From Larix kaempferi (taxonomy: Eukaryota; Streptophyta; Pinopsida; Pinales; Pinaceae): a stretch of 64,000 bases of DNA. The notes beneath the pieces were generated by a model, which saw nothing but the letters and a program-made list of their open reading frames with translations, did not search any database and was not told the origin of the DNA. Position numbers and translations under genes: made by a program. Below are positions 35,512-46,605 of the stretch, in pieces (positions within the stretch are counted from its first letter, which is position 1; the number at the start of each line of letters is the position of its first letter). Location of the stretch: contig BSBM01001448.1 in assembly GCA_027924585.1 (NCBI GenBank), forward strand, positions 930,001-994,000, written 5' to 3'.

Positions 35512-36813
35512 TTATGAACCAGAAACCATCTGTAAAATTTGCTCCATTGGTGGCACAGGGTAGTTGTCTTTGTCGGAAGCTTTGTTCAAGTTCCGAAAAT
35601 CCACACACAATCTTATCTCTCTTGAATTCTTCTGCACAGGGACTAAATTAGCAACCCATTCAAAATGTCGGACCTTAAAAATGATCTTAGCATCCAATAA
35701 CTTCTTCAACTCTTTCTGTATTAACGGCTCAAGCGTCGAATGCATTCTTTGCAATTGCTGCGAAAATGGATTCACACCTAGATTCATTGGTATTATGTGT
35801 TGTATAATGCGAGTATCATATGTTTTCAGATCTTCATAAGTCCATGCAAAAACATCTTTATATTTACGAAACAGTTTGATGTACTTATCTCTCTCTCCTG
35901 GTGAGCAACATTTACCAATATTGACAAATTTTGGCTCAGCTTCTGTACTGCCTAGGTTTACTAATGAATGCTGCATGGAGGAGCTGTTAGTTTTGACATT
36001 CGCTGGCCTCCTAAACTTGCTCTGCAGTTCAAACAACCCTTCAAGAGTCCTCACTCCTTTTGGCATGAAGTTTCCTTTAACAACGTCTTTGTTTTGTAAA
36101 TCCAAATCATGCTTCTCTTCATCAATTATAGCTTCTTGGAAGGCATCTTCATTTGTTAGGAAGCTGATAATTTGATCATCATCATCAAATACTCTAATAT
36201 TTGTGATATTATCAGGAACAGATGTCCTACAAATCAATTCAATAGAGCATTTGTTATTTGTAGGCACTAATCTTGAAGCAGAAGTATCTAACAAATCAGC
36301 CGCAACATTTTGTAATCTAGGAATATGATTTACATTAAAAGCATCGAAATGTGAAATCAAATTCCAAACTTCAGATTGGTAACCTTTTAAGTGTGGTGAA
36401 AGACAATGAATTGTATCTCTTACCTGTCTGACAACTATCTCTGAGTCGCCAAAGAATTTCAAGTATTTGACATTTAAACTGGTAGCCTTTTTTAATCCTT
36501 GAACTAGAGCTTCATATTCAGCTGTATTATTTGTACATTCAAACTCTAATCTACAAGATAAAAAATGCTTGTTCTTTTTAGGGTCAATCGGAACACAACC
36601 AGGTCCAGATCCTTCTTGAGTTTTGGAACCATCGAAATACAAAATCCAAAATGTGTTTTCAGTTTTAACTAAGTTAGTGTTGTTACTACCATCTAAGTTA
36701 GTGACTAATCCTGCTATGTTACAATCAATATCATCAGTCCGAGAAAAATGAAGGAGAAGACTGCTCATCTGATTCATGGCTAACTTCTGTTGATTGATAA
36801 TTCCCTGGTTCAA
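35512..36813 (-). pseudogene. Archaeal-type RNase H fused upstream of RT
   Basis: This 433-codon frame is uninterrupted. Residues about 45-185 form a type I RNase H of the archaeal/plant kind with all expected acidic positions: D in LYFDGSK, E in NTAEYEALVQGL, D in FFGDSEIVV and D in NVAADLLD. A linker of about 130 residues follows. The N-terminal part of the RT then begins with DVFAWTYEDLKTYD, FSQQLQRMHSTLEP and IRLCVDFRNLNKASDKDNYP. The extra RNase H therefore sits between protease and RT, whereas in Ogre/Tat elements I know of it lies after the first RNase H. The frame ends at 35512 and RT continues after a stop. Confidence 0.85.
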
Positions 36814-37260
36814 TCTCTAAAAAATAATTTCCCAATACTGAAAATGAAAAAGTTATAGCCTCATTCTTTTCTTCCAACTGAGTTACATTTTGTTTCATGT
36901 GGGGCTTTCTCAGTATTTTGATCTGTTTTTTCCTGTTCTGGTATGGAAGCCACAAGTGAGACCAGTCTAATGCAAAATAACCATTCAATTTTGTAGACCA
37001 GTCCCTGCTCAATATTAAACCATAAGCCTCTAGTATATCTACCACCATAATATCAATAAATTGACAAACTTTAGGATCTGCTGATAATCTAATAAGCACA
37101 TTTTTCATTTCTCTAATTACTTTAACAACAATCCTATCCAACTATATGATATGAGATGGGGACGGTATTGGCTGCCCATTATTTTTTTTCCAAATTGATA
37201 ATGGCATGACATTCGAAGAAGCCCCGGAATCTACCAAATAATTGTGGACATTATGATTAA
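36734..37260 (-). pseudogene. Giant element aspartic protease
   Basis: The active site reads YLVDSGASSNVMPLS near 37240-37195, the retropepsin DSGA motif. The flap and C-terminal part follow (FIDIMVVDILEAYGLILSRD, then WSTKLNGYFALDWSHLWLPY). A stop near 37142 separates the two pieces, and the 36734-37141 frame overlaps the start of the RNase H/RT frame. The protease would cleave the polyprotein; its active-site residues are intact but the frame is broken. Confidence 0.8.
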
Positions 37261-37501
37261 AATTTCAAAGGTCAACAGAAAAGGCAAAGTTTGAGATCTA
37301 GATTTCCCGCCAATGCTAGTTTCATTTATCTCAGAAATTTCCTCAGTGTTTTTTTTTGTAGTGCTATATTGTGGGTCAAAAGATTCTAACAATTTCTTCC
37401 TTTGCTGGGGAAGACTACACATTCAAAATATAGAGATGTTTGCTTCCACTTTGTTGATATCTTCAATGATGTCATATCCCATGTCATACTCTTTTGAGCC
37501 T

Positions 37502-38187
37502 TGTGAGTATTTTGATCACAGAAGATCGAGGAGCTATGGAGAACCTCACAAAATCGAATTAGTTTGCAAAAACTGTGGAAAAACTTGAAAAAAGAGATAA
37601 ATTTACACACAATGTATGCTCAAATCTTTGATTAACTGACTGTCTAACCTGTGAAAATGTTAGTAACAGGTTTTTATTACATTCATGAGAAAATCGAGAG
37701 CATTAGGTGGCTCAAGCTGAGTGTACAAGTCATCAATGCCAAATTGGCCTCAATCCCCCCTAGGTGGGTCCAACTCAATCCCAATCACCCCAAACAGCTA
37801 CGAATTCTGGTGTGGAGGTGGCTGAAGCATGCTGAGTCATTAATTAGCTCAAGGCAGGCGTGGGTGAGCAAATAGAGGAGGTTTGGGGGCCCAAGGGAGC
37901 ATTAAATGCTCCAAATCTAGCCAAAAGTGGGCAAAAATCCACCCTAGCGCCCTTGGTCAACTAAATTCCCCAAAACAAGGAGAGAGGGCGCACCAGCAAT
38001 AAATGAGGGCGCACTTGTGGACAAAACTGGAGGCTGGGTGAACTGGTTTGCTCAGAAGTGGGTGTGAACACTCTCAAAGTGGGTTTTTGACCAACTATAG
38101 TCACTTAATCCAAAACATGGTTTAATTAAGCACATGGATAATTAAAATTTATGGATTATGGTACTAAGTGTGGTTACTGTTCTAACA
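37502..38187 (-). mobile_element. Solo LTR of the Copia-1 family (686 bp)
   Basis: It starts tgtgagtatt and ends ttctaaca, like the Copia-1 LTR at 10015-10795, and shares phrases such as ggcctcaatcccccctaggt and caatcacccc. It is flanked by a perfect 5-bp duplication agcct (37497-37501 and 38188-38192). There is no internal sequence, so it formed by recombination between the two LTRs of an insertion. It interrupts the gag/protease region of the giant element. Confidence 0.92.
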
Positions 38188-38192
38188 AGCCT

Positions 38193-39967
38193 TTTCCATG
38201 ATTCTCTATTTTGTTTGCTGTAACTTTTGGTTGCTTATTTATTTCTGGGTTTGATCCTTTTACCACCGTTGGATCCACCTTAGGTTGTGGTGGAATGACA
38301 ATTAAGTGTCGCTTTCAAATTTCATTGATCACCAGGCTTGTCTCTTTCACCATTGTGGGGTTTAATTTAGGTTTTGGTGGAATGACAGTGATGTGCCTCT
38401 TGGGTATTTCTTTCTCAACCTTAGGTTTAGGGATGCCCGGGCTAGGATCATCAACCAGACCTTTAATTTGAGTAGTAATATTTACGGCTGAAAATTGAAT
38501 TTCTTGGGAGTCTTCTTCCATCAATTATGTTAAGGGAACCCAATCCCATAATACCATTGTGGTGTCTAGAGCAGGATCTTCCTGTTTGGGTGCCTCCTCT
38601 TCTTAGGCATCTTCTTGGTCTGTTACTTGTGCATCCAACAATTGGTTTATAACCAAGCTCATCAAATTTATCCACTGCAGACAACTCTTTTCAGAATGTT
38701 GTTCTTGGTGGAAAGTACAGAAATGATCCATGCCTACCTCGTCCAAATTTAGGACAACAGAATTGTTCACAGGTGGAAGAGGCTACCCACCTTCCTCCCT
38801 TTTCTTGTAGAAAGGTTTGAAGGTTTTTCTTGATGTACTAGCTACCTTGTCCTTTTAAAGATCTACAATTTTATTTGAGAGATTCTGCATCATCTTGACC
38901 ACATTTTCTAACTCATTAGATGATTTTTCTTTGGGTCTAGCTAGCAGCAAAGGCTTCTTGCTGGTTGATGGTTTTGTTTCCAAATCAAGGGATTGTTTGG
39001 AAATACTATCTGCTTTAGCTTCTACTTTCTTAGCCTCTTCAAATTTCTCTACCAATGTAAGCTACTTTGTTCTTTTAACAAACATTGCTATGGGAGGATC
39101 AAGTGCTGTGGTATAATATTCCACTAGAGATTCCTCAACAAGTCTTGTTGTAGCACTAAAATTATTCAATAAAGTAGTAAATCTTTGATTAAATTCTTGA
39201 AACTTTTCTTTATTTTCCATCCTCATAGAAAACAATTCTTTCATCAGTGTAGCGACTGTCTTTTGATTTCCATATTTGCTTAGGAAACATTTTTCGAAAT
39301 CTTCCCAATTTGCTATCGAAATAGCTTGCAAACTAAAGTACCAGGAAGATACTTTGGGTTCAAATGTATAGGGAAAAAGTCTTTATACTACTTCTTCATG
39401 TTCTACATTGAGAAGATTCAAAGCCAAATAAAATCTCTTAAGGTGATGTTCAGCAGAAATACCTTTTCCGGATTTTTGGGCAGATTGTGAAAAGGTGCAG
39501 CTAAATTGAGTACCCCTTGGTTCTCCACGTAGGCACAACCATATTTCTCGGTGGGGAATGTGGTGGGGTATGTGGTGGAGTATGCGGTCTTTCTTGATTT
39601 ATAAGAGTTTCGGGTTTAATTTCACTAAGAGGCTCTGTGATTTCCTGTAAAGATAGATCCAATAATTCCTCTAAATTTTCAACAAGAACCGAATCTCTAG
39701 TAAATTGTGTTTTTCTCCTGGGAGCTCTCCTTCTAGGTAATAAGGGAATTACGTTTAACCCTCCAAGCGTTCAAACATCAGAACGGGTATGTATCTTGAA
39801 GTTTTCTACTTCTTCAAAGGGACAATGTATAATGCTTCTAGATGTTCACCTTCAAGATTGGGATCTTCTTGAACTTGTGATTCCAGAGCGAAATCGTCTG
39901 GGATAGCTCTTTCAAGTGTGTCTTCAGTGGGATTTCTTCTGACGAATGGATCTCCTCTGCCATCCAT
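38193..39967 (-). pseudogene. Giant element gag
   Basis: The likely start is the ATG at 39965-39967 (MDGRGDPFVRRNPTEDTLE), about 27 bp downstream of the primer-like site. A conserved gag core is at 39331-39062 (ISIANWEDFEKCFLSKYGNQ, then MKELFSMRMENKEKFQEFNQ). Further down there is a Lys/Ser-rich region (39055-38855), a possible zinc-binding stretch with Cys and His near 38740-38670, and a Pro/Lys-rich C-terminal part (38524-38315). Stops and frameshifts are frequent. The Copia-family solo LTR separates this from the last gag segment and protease. Confidence 0.75.
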
Positions 39968-39976
39968 GCACTGGTG

Positions 39977-39994
39977 GCCCTCCTTCTAGAGCCA
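39977..39994 (-). promoter_or_regulatory. Primer-binding-site-like sequence of the giant element
   Basis: In the pol direction the repeat ends catca, then atagtttt, then tggctctagaaggaggg. Position and the tttttggc lead-in resemble Athila/Tat primer sites, but the tRNA is not identified. Confidence 0.45.
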
Positions 39995-40594
39995 AAAACT
40001 ATTGATGCCCCAAAATTCGCAGCACCAATCAGCAAGGGATTCTCCCCGGTAAGCAAGCCCAATTAGATCGTTCACCGTTTGGTGTGGGGAATCCGTCCGA
40101 TTAACGATCTGATTACCATATGTGATTTAAAGTTGAGTTTTCATCGGTTGTGGCTTGATACCCCGTTTATGTATTTTATATTTAAAGATGATATGCAAGT
40201 GATCTCTCTAAATGCATGTAATTAAAGAAAAACTGATCTAAACTATCTAAGTTAATTAATCTATCCCTGCAGGGAGCAAAACTGAAATATGAGTAATACA
40301 CTGGAAATACACCCAATAATCTCACAGGTAGCTGTTCAATAATATAGATGCATTTACAGCAGAAAGTAAGAGATATCAAAGATAACTTTGACAAAATTAA
40401 AACATTCCATTACTCATTTAATACATAATATTTACAGAGGAAATGAAAACATTCATAACAAAGAATTAATTTAGAGTAGTTAGGAATGGTCTCACAGTAT
40501 ATGCATGAATGGTGTAGAAATAATTCAACAAACATTCAACACATCCCCAAGCAAAAACGTAGTGCTAGCTTTTCCCCAAGCAAATGGAGCTTTC

Positions 40595-40688
40595 TTTATT
40601 GATGCAGCAAAATAGTTCACGTACAAGACAAATCAGTCCTTTCACTTGCCAAAAGGTCTTTCTCTTCTCTTCTATTCCTCTATTTATA
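40595..40688 (-). promoter_or_regulatory. TATA box and poly(A) signal near the LTR end
   Basis: On the minus strand a TATA-like tataaatag (40680-40688) is followed about 80 bp downstream by aataaa (40595-40600). The same pair is conserved at 17378-17386 and 17293-17298 in the left repeat. A promoter followed closely by a poly(A) signal is the expected layout of an LTR R region, and supports transcription in the pol direction. Confidence 0.55.
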
Positions 40689-40975
40689 AATTTACAAAAT
40701 TGTCTTTCTCCAACCCTAAACCTAGGGAAGCCCAAAAGTTTGTCCTCTAGTGCTCATATAAGACAAAATTAGTTTCCAGCTTTTTTTAGATGTTTATACA
40801 ATAAATAAGCTTTGAGCTGCCTTTAACATTTACAAAAAAAACAAAATTAGCTTCCAGCTAGTCTTTCCACTTCCGTTGCTTTTTCCACTTTAGCTGGCCT
40901 ATCTGTTTCAGCTGGCGTGTCCACTTCAGCTACCTTTTCCACTTCAGCAATGTAATTGATCCATATGCCAGCTTC

Positions 40976-43900
40976 TCATATAATAAAATTGCCTCGCGCA
41001 GAAACCATCATTTTTAGTGAGATTTCATGCTTGTACAGCTCTGTTTTAATGTTTGCTACTCCTACTACCGTTGCCTGGGAGATGTCCTCCATAAAATAAG
41101 CATGAATAGAGGATTTCCCAATATACTGGTGGAGGTCTTTTGGTGTCAGGACATCTATCTTCTTTAGGTATTCTGTTTTTGAATCCAGCTTGCCCTGTAG
41201 CTCCAACAAACGCTGATCTTTGTTAGGAAAAAAATCTATGGTCTGAGGTAAAACCATATGGCATTTCTCATGGGTTTCCCGAATCTTTAAGTAGAAGCCA
41301 ATACATTTCCCAATATTTTTTTGGATTCCACTCATTATTTTTGTGCCATAGTCTCTACAAAACTCAAGGAGTCCTAAATCCAGCTGCGAATCCTCTTCAG
41401 ATTTGAGAGGTAGGTGCCCTGGGAATCCTGATTTTCCTCTCCTACATTCAAGATGCCTATTGATTTCCTCCAAGTGGCGCACATAATTTTTCTTGAGTCT
41501 CAGTGCATCATCCTCAATTACTTTCATCCTTGAAATCATTTTCTTCATGCTACAAACCTCTTCTATGATCAGCTCCAGTGACTGATGAATATTCCTCAGT
41601 ATATCAGCTGCATGCTCATGGAATGGGGTGAAGCCCTGCTTCTTCTCATTTGAAACCTTTAGTTTCTCTAACAACTGCTCCTTTTCCTTCATCAGTCTTT
41701 CTAACTGAGGCTTATAGAACTGGATCTGCTGTATATTGTTGGCCTCTAACTTTTTTATGCGAGTTTCTAACTCTTTCTTCTTTTCCTCCATGATTACAAG
41801 TTGCGCATTTAGTGCATCTTTTTCATCTTCGAGCTTTTGGGTTTGTTCCTCTATCTCCCCCTTTTCTTCTTGAAGTTCACTATATTTTATTTTCAGCTCA
41901 TTACCCTGATGCAGTTCCTTCATTAGATTATCCTTCACTTTGAAGAGCTTTTCCTTATATTTTTTCACTTCTTCTATTAGCAGATCTACATTATCGGCAC
42001 TTGTCTGGGCCGAAGCCACACCGCTTGCTACCGTGAATTGAGGGTCTCTATTAGTCCCCTGAAAAATCAGAACTTCTGTTATTCTGATTTCATCTTGGTC
42101 GTCTTGATTTTTCATCCTCTTTTTCGATCTATTAATGATATCCTTCTTCCTTTGATCGAAAAAGACGGAATCCAACTTTGACACTTGGCGTTGCTTTGAG
42201 GGAGTGTATGGGGTGAGAGCGAGCCCTTGAGTTGAGGCATGTCCTTCAATAGTTGTCTCTGGTGGGTTTGTGGTTTATACATCTAAGTCCATATCTTGTG
42301 CACCTAAGTTCCCTTGATCTACAACTTCTTTGGACTTCTTTGCCTCCTCTTTTTGCCTTTGCAATTCCGCTGCTTCCTTCTTCGCTTTCTCCTTTATTTC
42401 CTACAACTTTTCAGCCCCTTCTCTCTTTATCCTTTCGAATTCTTCTTTTTACAATATCTCATCTTGCTCCTACTGAAATTTGGCGGCTTCTACATCTTGA
42501 CATTGTTTCTCTGCATGTTCCTTTTGAAGCCTCTCTTCTTCTCCCCTATGGTTCTCTGCTAGCTCCTTTTGAAGCCTTTTATTTTATTCTTCTTAGAGTC
42601 TATCTGCCTCCTCTTTTTTCTTCTTTTCAGCTTCCTAGTGCTGCTTCTCTTCTTCCTCCCTTTGATTTAGCCCAGCTTCTATGGAAGCTTTGGAACTAGA
42701 ACTAGCCTCTCTTTTGTGGCGGTAGCGCTTGCCTGACTCGGTCATGCTTTTGGCACTTTGAAAGAATTCTTCATCCTTGTCAAAAAAGTGTGTGTAATGA
42801 AAAGTGACCTTAAGGCTATTACAGTTAGCAGCAACTTTTCCTTCGGGGTCATGCCTCCTAAATATGTTTGTTCCAAAATGGAAGGACTCTAAGTCCTGAG
42901 CAAATTCTATACCATCTATTGCCTTGGGGAGCTGGTATGCTCCAATGGTAAAAGGAATCGGCGGGTATGCAACCTTCTTCTTGTCATGGAGCACCTCACT
43001 AACTCCATCGATAAAGAGTTTACTTACAGCTTCTTTATGCACTACGTAATCCGTGTCATACCTGGGAAATAGGGACGGTGGTCAACTCCCTCCACACATT
43101 CTAATGTATGTTCCCTCCAAAGAGAAGTAGTAATCTCTGAATGCTTCTATGATTGGCATAGAATTCTATGATAGGCAGTTTGGTTCTGCCTTGAAGACTA
43201 GTTAATACAGGGGCATGATGAACTTTTCATAGATTTGAGTGTAGTGGCTTGCATACTTGTGTGCCCAAGTCATCTGATAAGTCACATGGAGGGGAGACTC
43301 TTTGCTCTTCCAAATGCATCCCAAATGAGGGAAAGGGTGTTTGATGAGTAAGCAATCTACCTGATAAGAGGACATGAATAAATCGGCTTTAGTTTGAGTC
43401 AATCCTCCCTGGGAAGCAGTTATATGTGCAACCATGTAATCCGAGATGATATTAGCCCAATTTAATATCGTACCATGTGTGGCCACATGGGACATCACCG
43501 ACATCCAGCTGAGTTTATATATGTTTCCATTTGGCATGCTGAAAACGTGACTCAACATCAGGATGATGAGCCTGTACGGAGTCCTCAGATGCTGACTTTC
43601 ATACTCTCCACTGACCCTTGACCTTATTTGCCTTTCAACAATTTTCATCTTTCTTGCATATTCCAAAGGGTCCATCTTTAGCCCAGATATCCATTCATCA
43701 TTCAGTAGGGCCTTAGGGTAGGGAAATTTGTATGTTGCCATGATAAAATCTGGTGCAAAAGATGCAAGACTCATCCTGGTGATATCTATGATGAATCTAG
43801 TGTCAGTGTTCACCTGGGGTAGTATCCAACCAATAACCTCCGAACATGGAAATAGCTCCGGGGGAGTGGCCTCTTTGTGGAGACCAGACTTTCTTATGTT

Positions 43901-44140
43901 CTTATAAACCATTAGCTCTTTCGAGGAGGCTCCAAGGAATTTTTGGTCTTCTATAGCTCTGTATAGTTCTCCCCATTGATATTCCGGGGTAGCTCCTGTG
44001 ATAGCCTTCGTGTCGTCGAACATTGTCTTGAGCGAGGTATCTAAAATAATTTCAACGTCTGAGTATGACTCAGGTAACTTGGCTTTCTTTCTGGCGGATC
44101 GTCTATGGATATCAAACCCGTGATGATAATGAAGGGACAA
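40976..44140 (-). pseudogene. Long LTR-borne ORF, copy B (about 1,055 codons)
   Basis: One reading frame runs without any frameshift from the ATG at 44140 to the stop at 40976, interrupted only by about ten nonsense codons (for example near 43204, 43165, 43090, 42635 and several in the linker). Residues 1-313 are globular (SEVIGWILPQVNTD, SGEYESQHLRTPYRLIILML, SWMSVMSHVATHGTILNW, FMSSYQVDCLLIKHPFPHLG). Residues about 365-500 include PPIPFTIGAYQLPKAIDGIE and a Ser-rich patch. Then comes a Glu/Lys-rich linker, a coiled coil (about 42010-41640) and a C-terminal region with KIDVLTPKDLHQYIGKSS. It has no RT, integrase, protease or zinc-knuckle motif. It is transcribed in the same direction as the element core. 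The family is unknown to me; the N-terminal half is vaguely like plant transposon/mobile-domain proteins. Confidence 0.75.
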
Positions 44141-46128
44141 ATGAGGGGTATCAATTGCTTATGAGCAATATAGTGTTCATATTCATGAAATTAAAATAGA
44201 ACTTAAATTAACATCAATGTTAGCTTCCATTTAAAACTGCCCATTAAGGTTGAAAACAATGAGGCTAAACATTTACACACAATTTATCTATACAACAGTT
44301 CAAATAGGCAGAAAATAGGCGTTGCCGATGATTACTTAACATTACCTTATCACCATAATTAATGAGCGAGCAAGGGCTATCAACAATAATTTATAAAATC
44401 AAAATGCTAAGCACTTATGCCATGGAAGAAGACAAGCTTTAAAGCAAAACATGCATTTTCACATTTGTGCAAGTCTAACTTTTGAGCAACAAACAATGGG
44501 CTGAGTAAAGATTTCCTTTTAATGCATGAACAACTTAATAAAGGAAGATCAAACATGCAAACAGTCAAGGTTTAGCAATGAAAACAAGCTAACGGAAACA
44601 CAAAAAGGAACACGTGTGTGTGTGAAAATGGTCAAAACACAACGACTGCATGAAACCTTTTAATTACAAGACACCTCCGATACAAAACAACTTAAGCTGG
44701 CTGAAAGGTTCAACTAGCACACACGCAGTTAGTGTGATTAACGGGGCTTTGATATTTTGGTGCAGCTGAGGGACAACAGGCCTACGGGTTGAGACAAGCT
44801 TGAGACAAAAGCTTAGGCTGAAAGGCACTCGAGTGGGTGCTAGGTTCCGCAATCTGATGAGACTCAAAGCGAGAGGCCATGACAAACCTACGTTAGACAT
44901 GAAGCTTTTGTCAACTGGGACTTCGGGCTCGGGAGAGTAATCCATGGATAAAACCTGCTAGGGGAGCGACTGCCTTTCGGTGTTGTTTAAGGATAAGGAG
45001 GGCCTGGTTTTTAAAATATTTTACCATCTAAAACCTCCACAAACAGCTAAAAACAGACCAAACACTAAAACAGAAACTCAAATAGACCAAGAAAATGAAA
45101 CGGGCTTGAGAACCTACCTACCTATCAGCAATGGAGAGGCTTGCTGTTAGACTGCGCGTGAGCTCTGATTGGCGACATCCTGCTTCTCCCAATGGCGCTC
45201 AACGATGCTTCTTGGTTTTTCAAAAGGTGGGATGTAAAACCCCAAAACCCTGCTGCATATATAGGTAAAACAGAGCACTTAAGTCCTGCAGGGTTGGTAG
45301 TTGGGCCAATTAATGGTGCACAGGGCTCAATGGATTGTTAAATAAATTCACACATAGTGTGATTAAAGCCTCCATCTACCAACCTTCACGTTTTCCAAAA
45401 CAATAATGTGCCGATGGGGACGACGGACCGCGCAGAGCAAGGGGGGTCCGTGATCTAAATTTAGTCTTTGTGCAATGATTGGCGCAACAGGAGTTAAACA
45501 CTGCGACAATGGGTGAGACAGAACTCTCGGCGAAAGCAACGATCGACGAAGTTAAGCTGATTGTCAGCGCAACAGTTGACGCATTTAGCCTTAAGACTGT
45601 GATAAAGAACAGCGACGGGGATCGGCGAAGGGAAAGACAAAAATGCGCAATGGTCGGTCGGCGGGAAGTGAGCCAAATAATGGGATAATGGTCAACAAAT
45701 ATAAAGTGACGATCAACGCAACGGTCGACGATAATAGAGTTAAACGGTGTGACCGGAATGCAGAAAGGTCCCAACAACAAACAACCGATCGACGAAAGAT
45801 GAGCCTAAACACTACACAACGGCCGACGAAGTTAGTCCTAAAAGCTGCGCAACGGTCGGCGAAAACAAAATTAAATACTGCGACTGGTCAGTGAAGTTAG
45901 ACCTAAAAGCTGCGTCCGCTTTATCAACAAAGCCCACTAGTCGGAGAAAAATAGACTAAAAGCTGCGACCAGTCTTTTGGGAGAAAAACTTGAAGTTTTT
46001 CCTTAGTCAAAAAATAACTTCTCTTGGAGAAAAGAAAAGGGACAACTTAAAGGGAAAAAAACCAAGCTTTCAAGAGACCACAAAACTCTCTAAAAATAAA
46101 AGGAGGGGCCCTATAATTTTCAGAAAAT
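44141..46128. other. Non-coding right part of the right giant repeat
   Basis: No coding frame recognised. On the plus strand there is a TATA-like catatatagg near 45264 and aataaa near 45344. From about 45430 to 45960 runs a degenerate series of units such as cgcaacggtcgacgaagtt and ttagacctaaaagctgcg. Confidence 0.5.
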
Positions 46129-46605
46129 TATGGGGATCAGGTTGCAACAGTAACACCCCCATAGTACCCAAAACCCCATTCGATTCTAATGTATACCACT
46201 CTTAGCTTTAACTTCGTTGTCCCTTTGGCGCTGCTTCTTCTGACTATGACGTTTCTCTGACAGGCATAGTTTCGGCTCTGCAGTGGCGAGTCCTTTACAC
46301 CACTCCGCTTCTTTAATTTATTCTCCTATAGCAGTAAGGTCACCGCTCGGTATTTAAATCCTTCAACCACCTCTGGATGCCCTTATTACTTCGTCTTTAC
46401 TAAGGAAACATGTTATTTCTTGTCGATTGTACTTCGCTCCATACCCTCTGCCCGGGATTTGCAGAGTTGCTTGTCTCCAAAACTGGTCAATGTCAGGCCT
46501 CGCCTAAATGTACTTTGTGTCCAAAACTTCCTTTACTTGGTATGCACCCAATAGGCCCCTAACACTTACTTGTGGCTCATCCCCAAGCCACTTGCATTGG
46601 GCTTC
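46129..46605 (-). pseudogene. Decayed coiled-coil ORF, C-terminal part (left of element D)
   Basis: On the minus strand the sequence reads through with a few stops: EAQCKWLGDEPQVSVRGLLG, AYQVKEVLDTKYI, ARPDIDQFWRQATLQIPGRG, then a basic stretch and a Gly/Tyr-rich end (GYYGGVTVAT and a stop near 46140). It continues the ORF found at 62891-64000, from which it is separated by element D. The stop codon lies about a dozen bases from the boundary of the giant repeat. No enzyme motif is visible; the likely identity is an additional ORF of another large retroelement, uncertain. Confidence 0.6.

Larger units (their letters stand above)
16714..46128 (-). mobile_element. Giant Tat/Ogre-like Ty3/Gypsy element with about 6.1-kb direct repeats
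   Basis: Two direct repeats, 16714-32058 (6.11 kb once the later insertion is removed) and 40003-46128 (6.13 kb), flank a minus-strand core with gag, protease, an archaeal-type RNase H, RT, RNase H and integrase. Both repeats begin with the same tgatgcccc boundary, and both break homology after cagaaaat. Next to the right repeat a primer-site-like sequence and the gag start follow within 40 bp in the pol direction. Without the 22251-31480 and 37502-38187 insertions the element is about 19.5 kb, in the size class of Ogre elements. I could not find a target duplication or a convincing polypurine tract, and a partial tandem arrangement is an alternative. Stops throughout show it is old. Confidence 0.65.
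40003..46128 (-). repeat. Right giant repeat (5' LTR candidate, 6.13 kb)
   Basis: Direct repeat of 16714-32058. It begins tgatgcccc on the plus strand next to the primer-like site and gag start, and loses homology after cagaaaat at 46128, where it meets the end of a decayed coiled-coil ORF. It carries the better-preserved copy of the long non-gag ORF. Confidence 0.7.

Noticed and set aside
42253-42699. Plus-strand open frames opposite the Glu/Lys-rich linker (also 19011-19259)
   Set aside because: Leu/Phe-rich shadow of the real minus-strand coiled-coil gene.
45376-45894. Overlapping frames on both strands near the end of the right giant repeat
   Set aside because: Produced by the degenerate caacggtcgacg-type repeats; no domain and no conservation of frame in the left repeat.
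46129-46149. Extending the giant repeat to gcaaca at 46149, giving a TG...CA-type end
   Set aside because: The bases tatggggatcaggttgcaac read in frame as the end of the flanking coiled-coil ORF, so they belong to the target DNA; homology between repeats stops at 46128.
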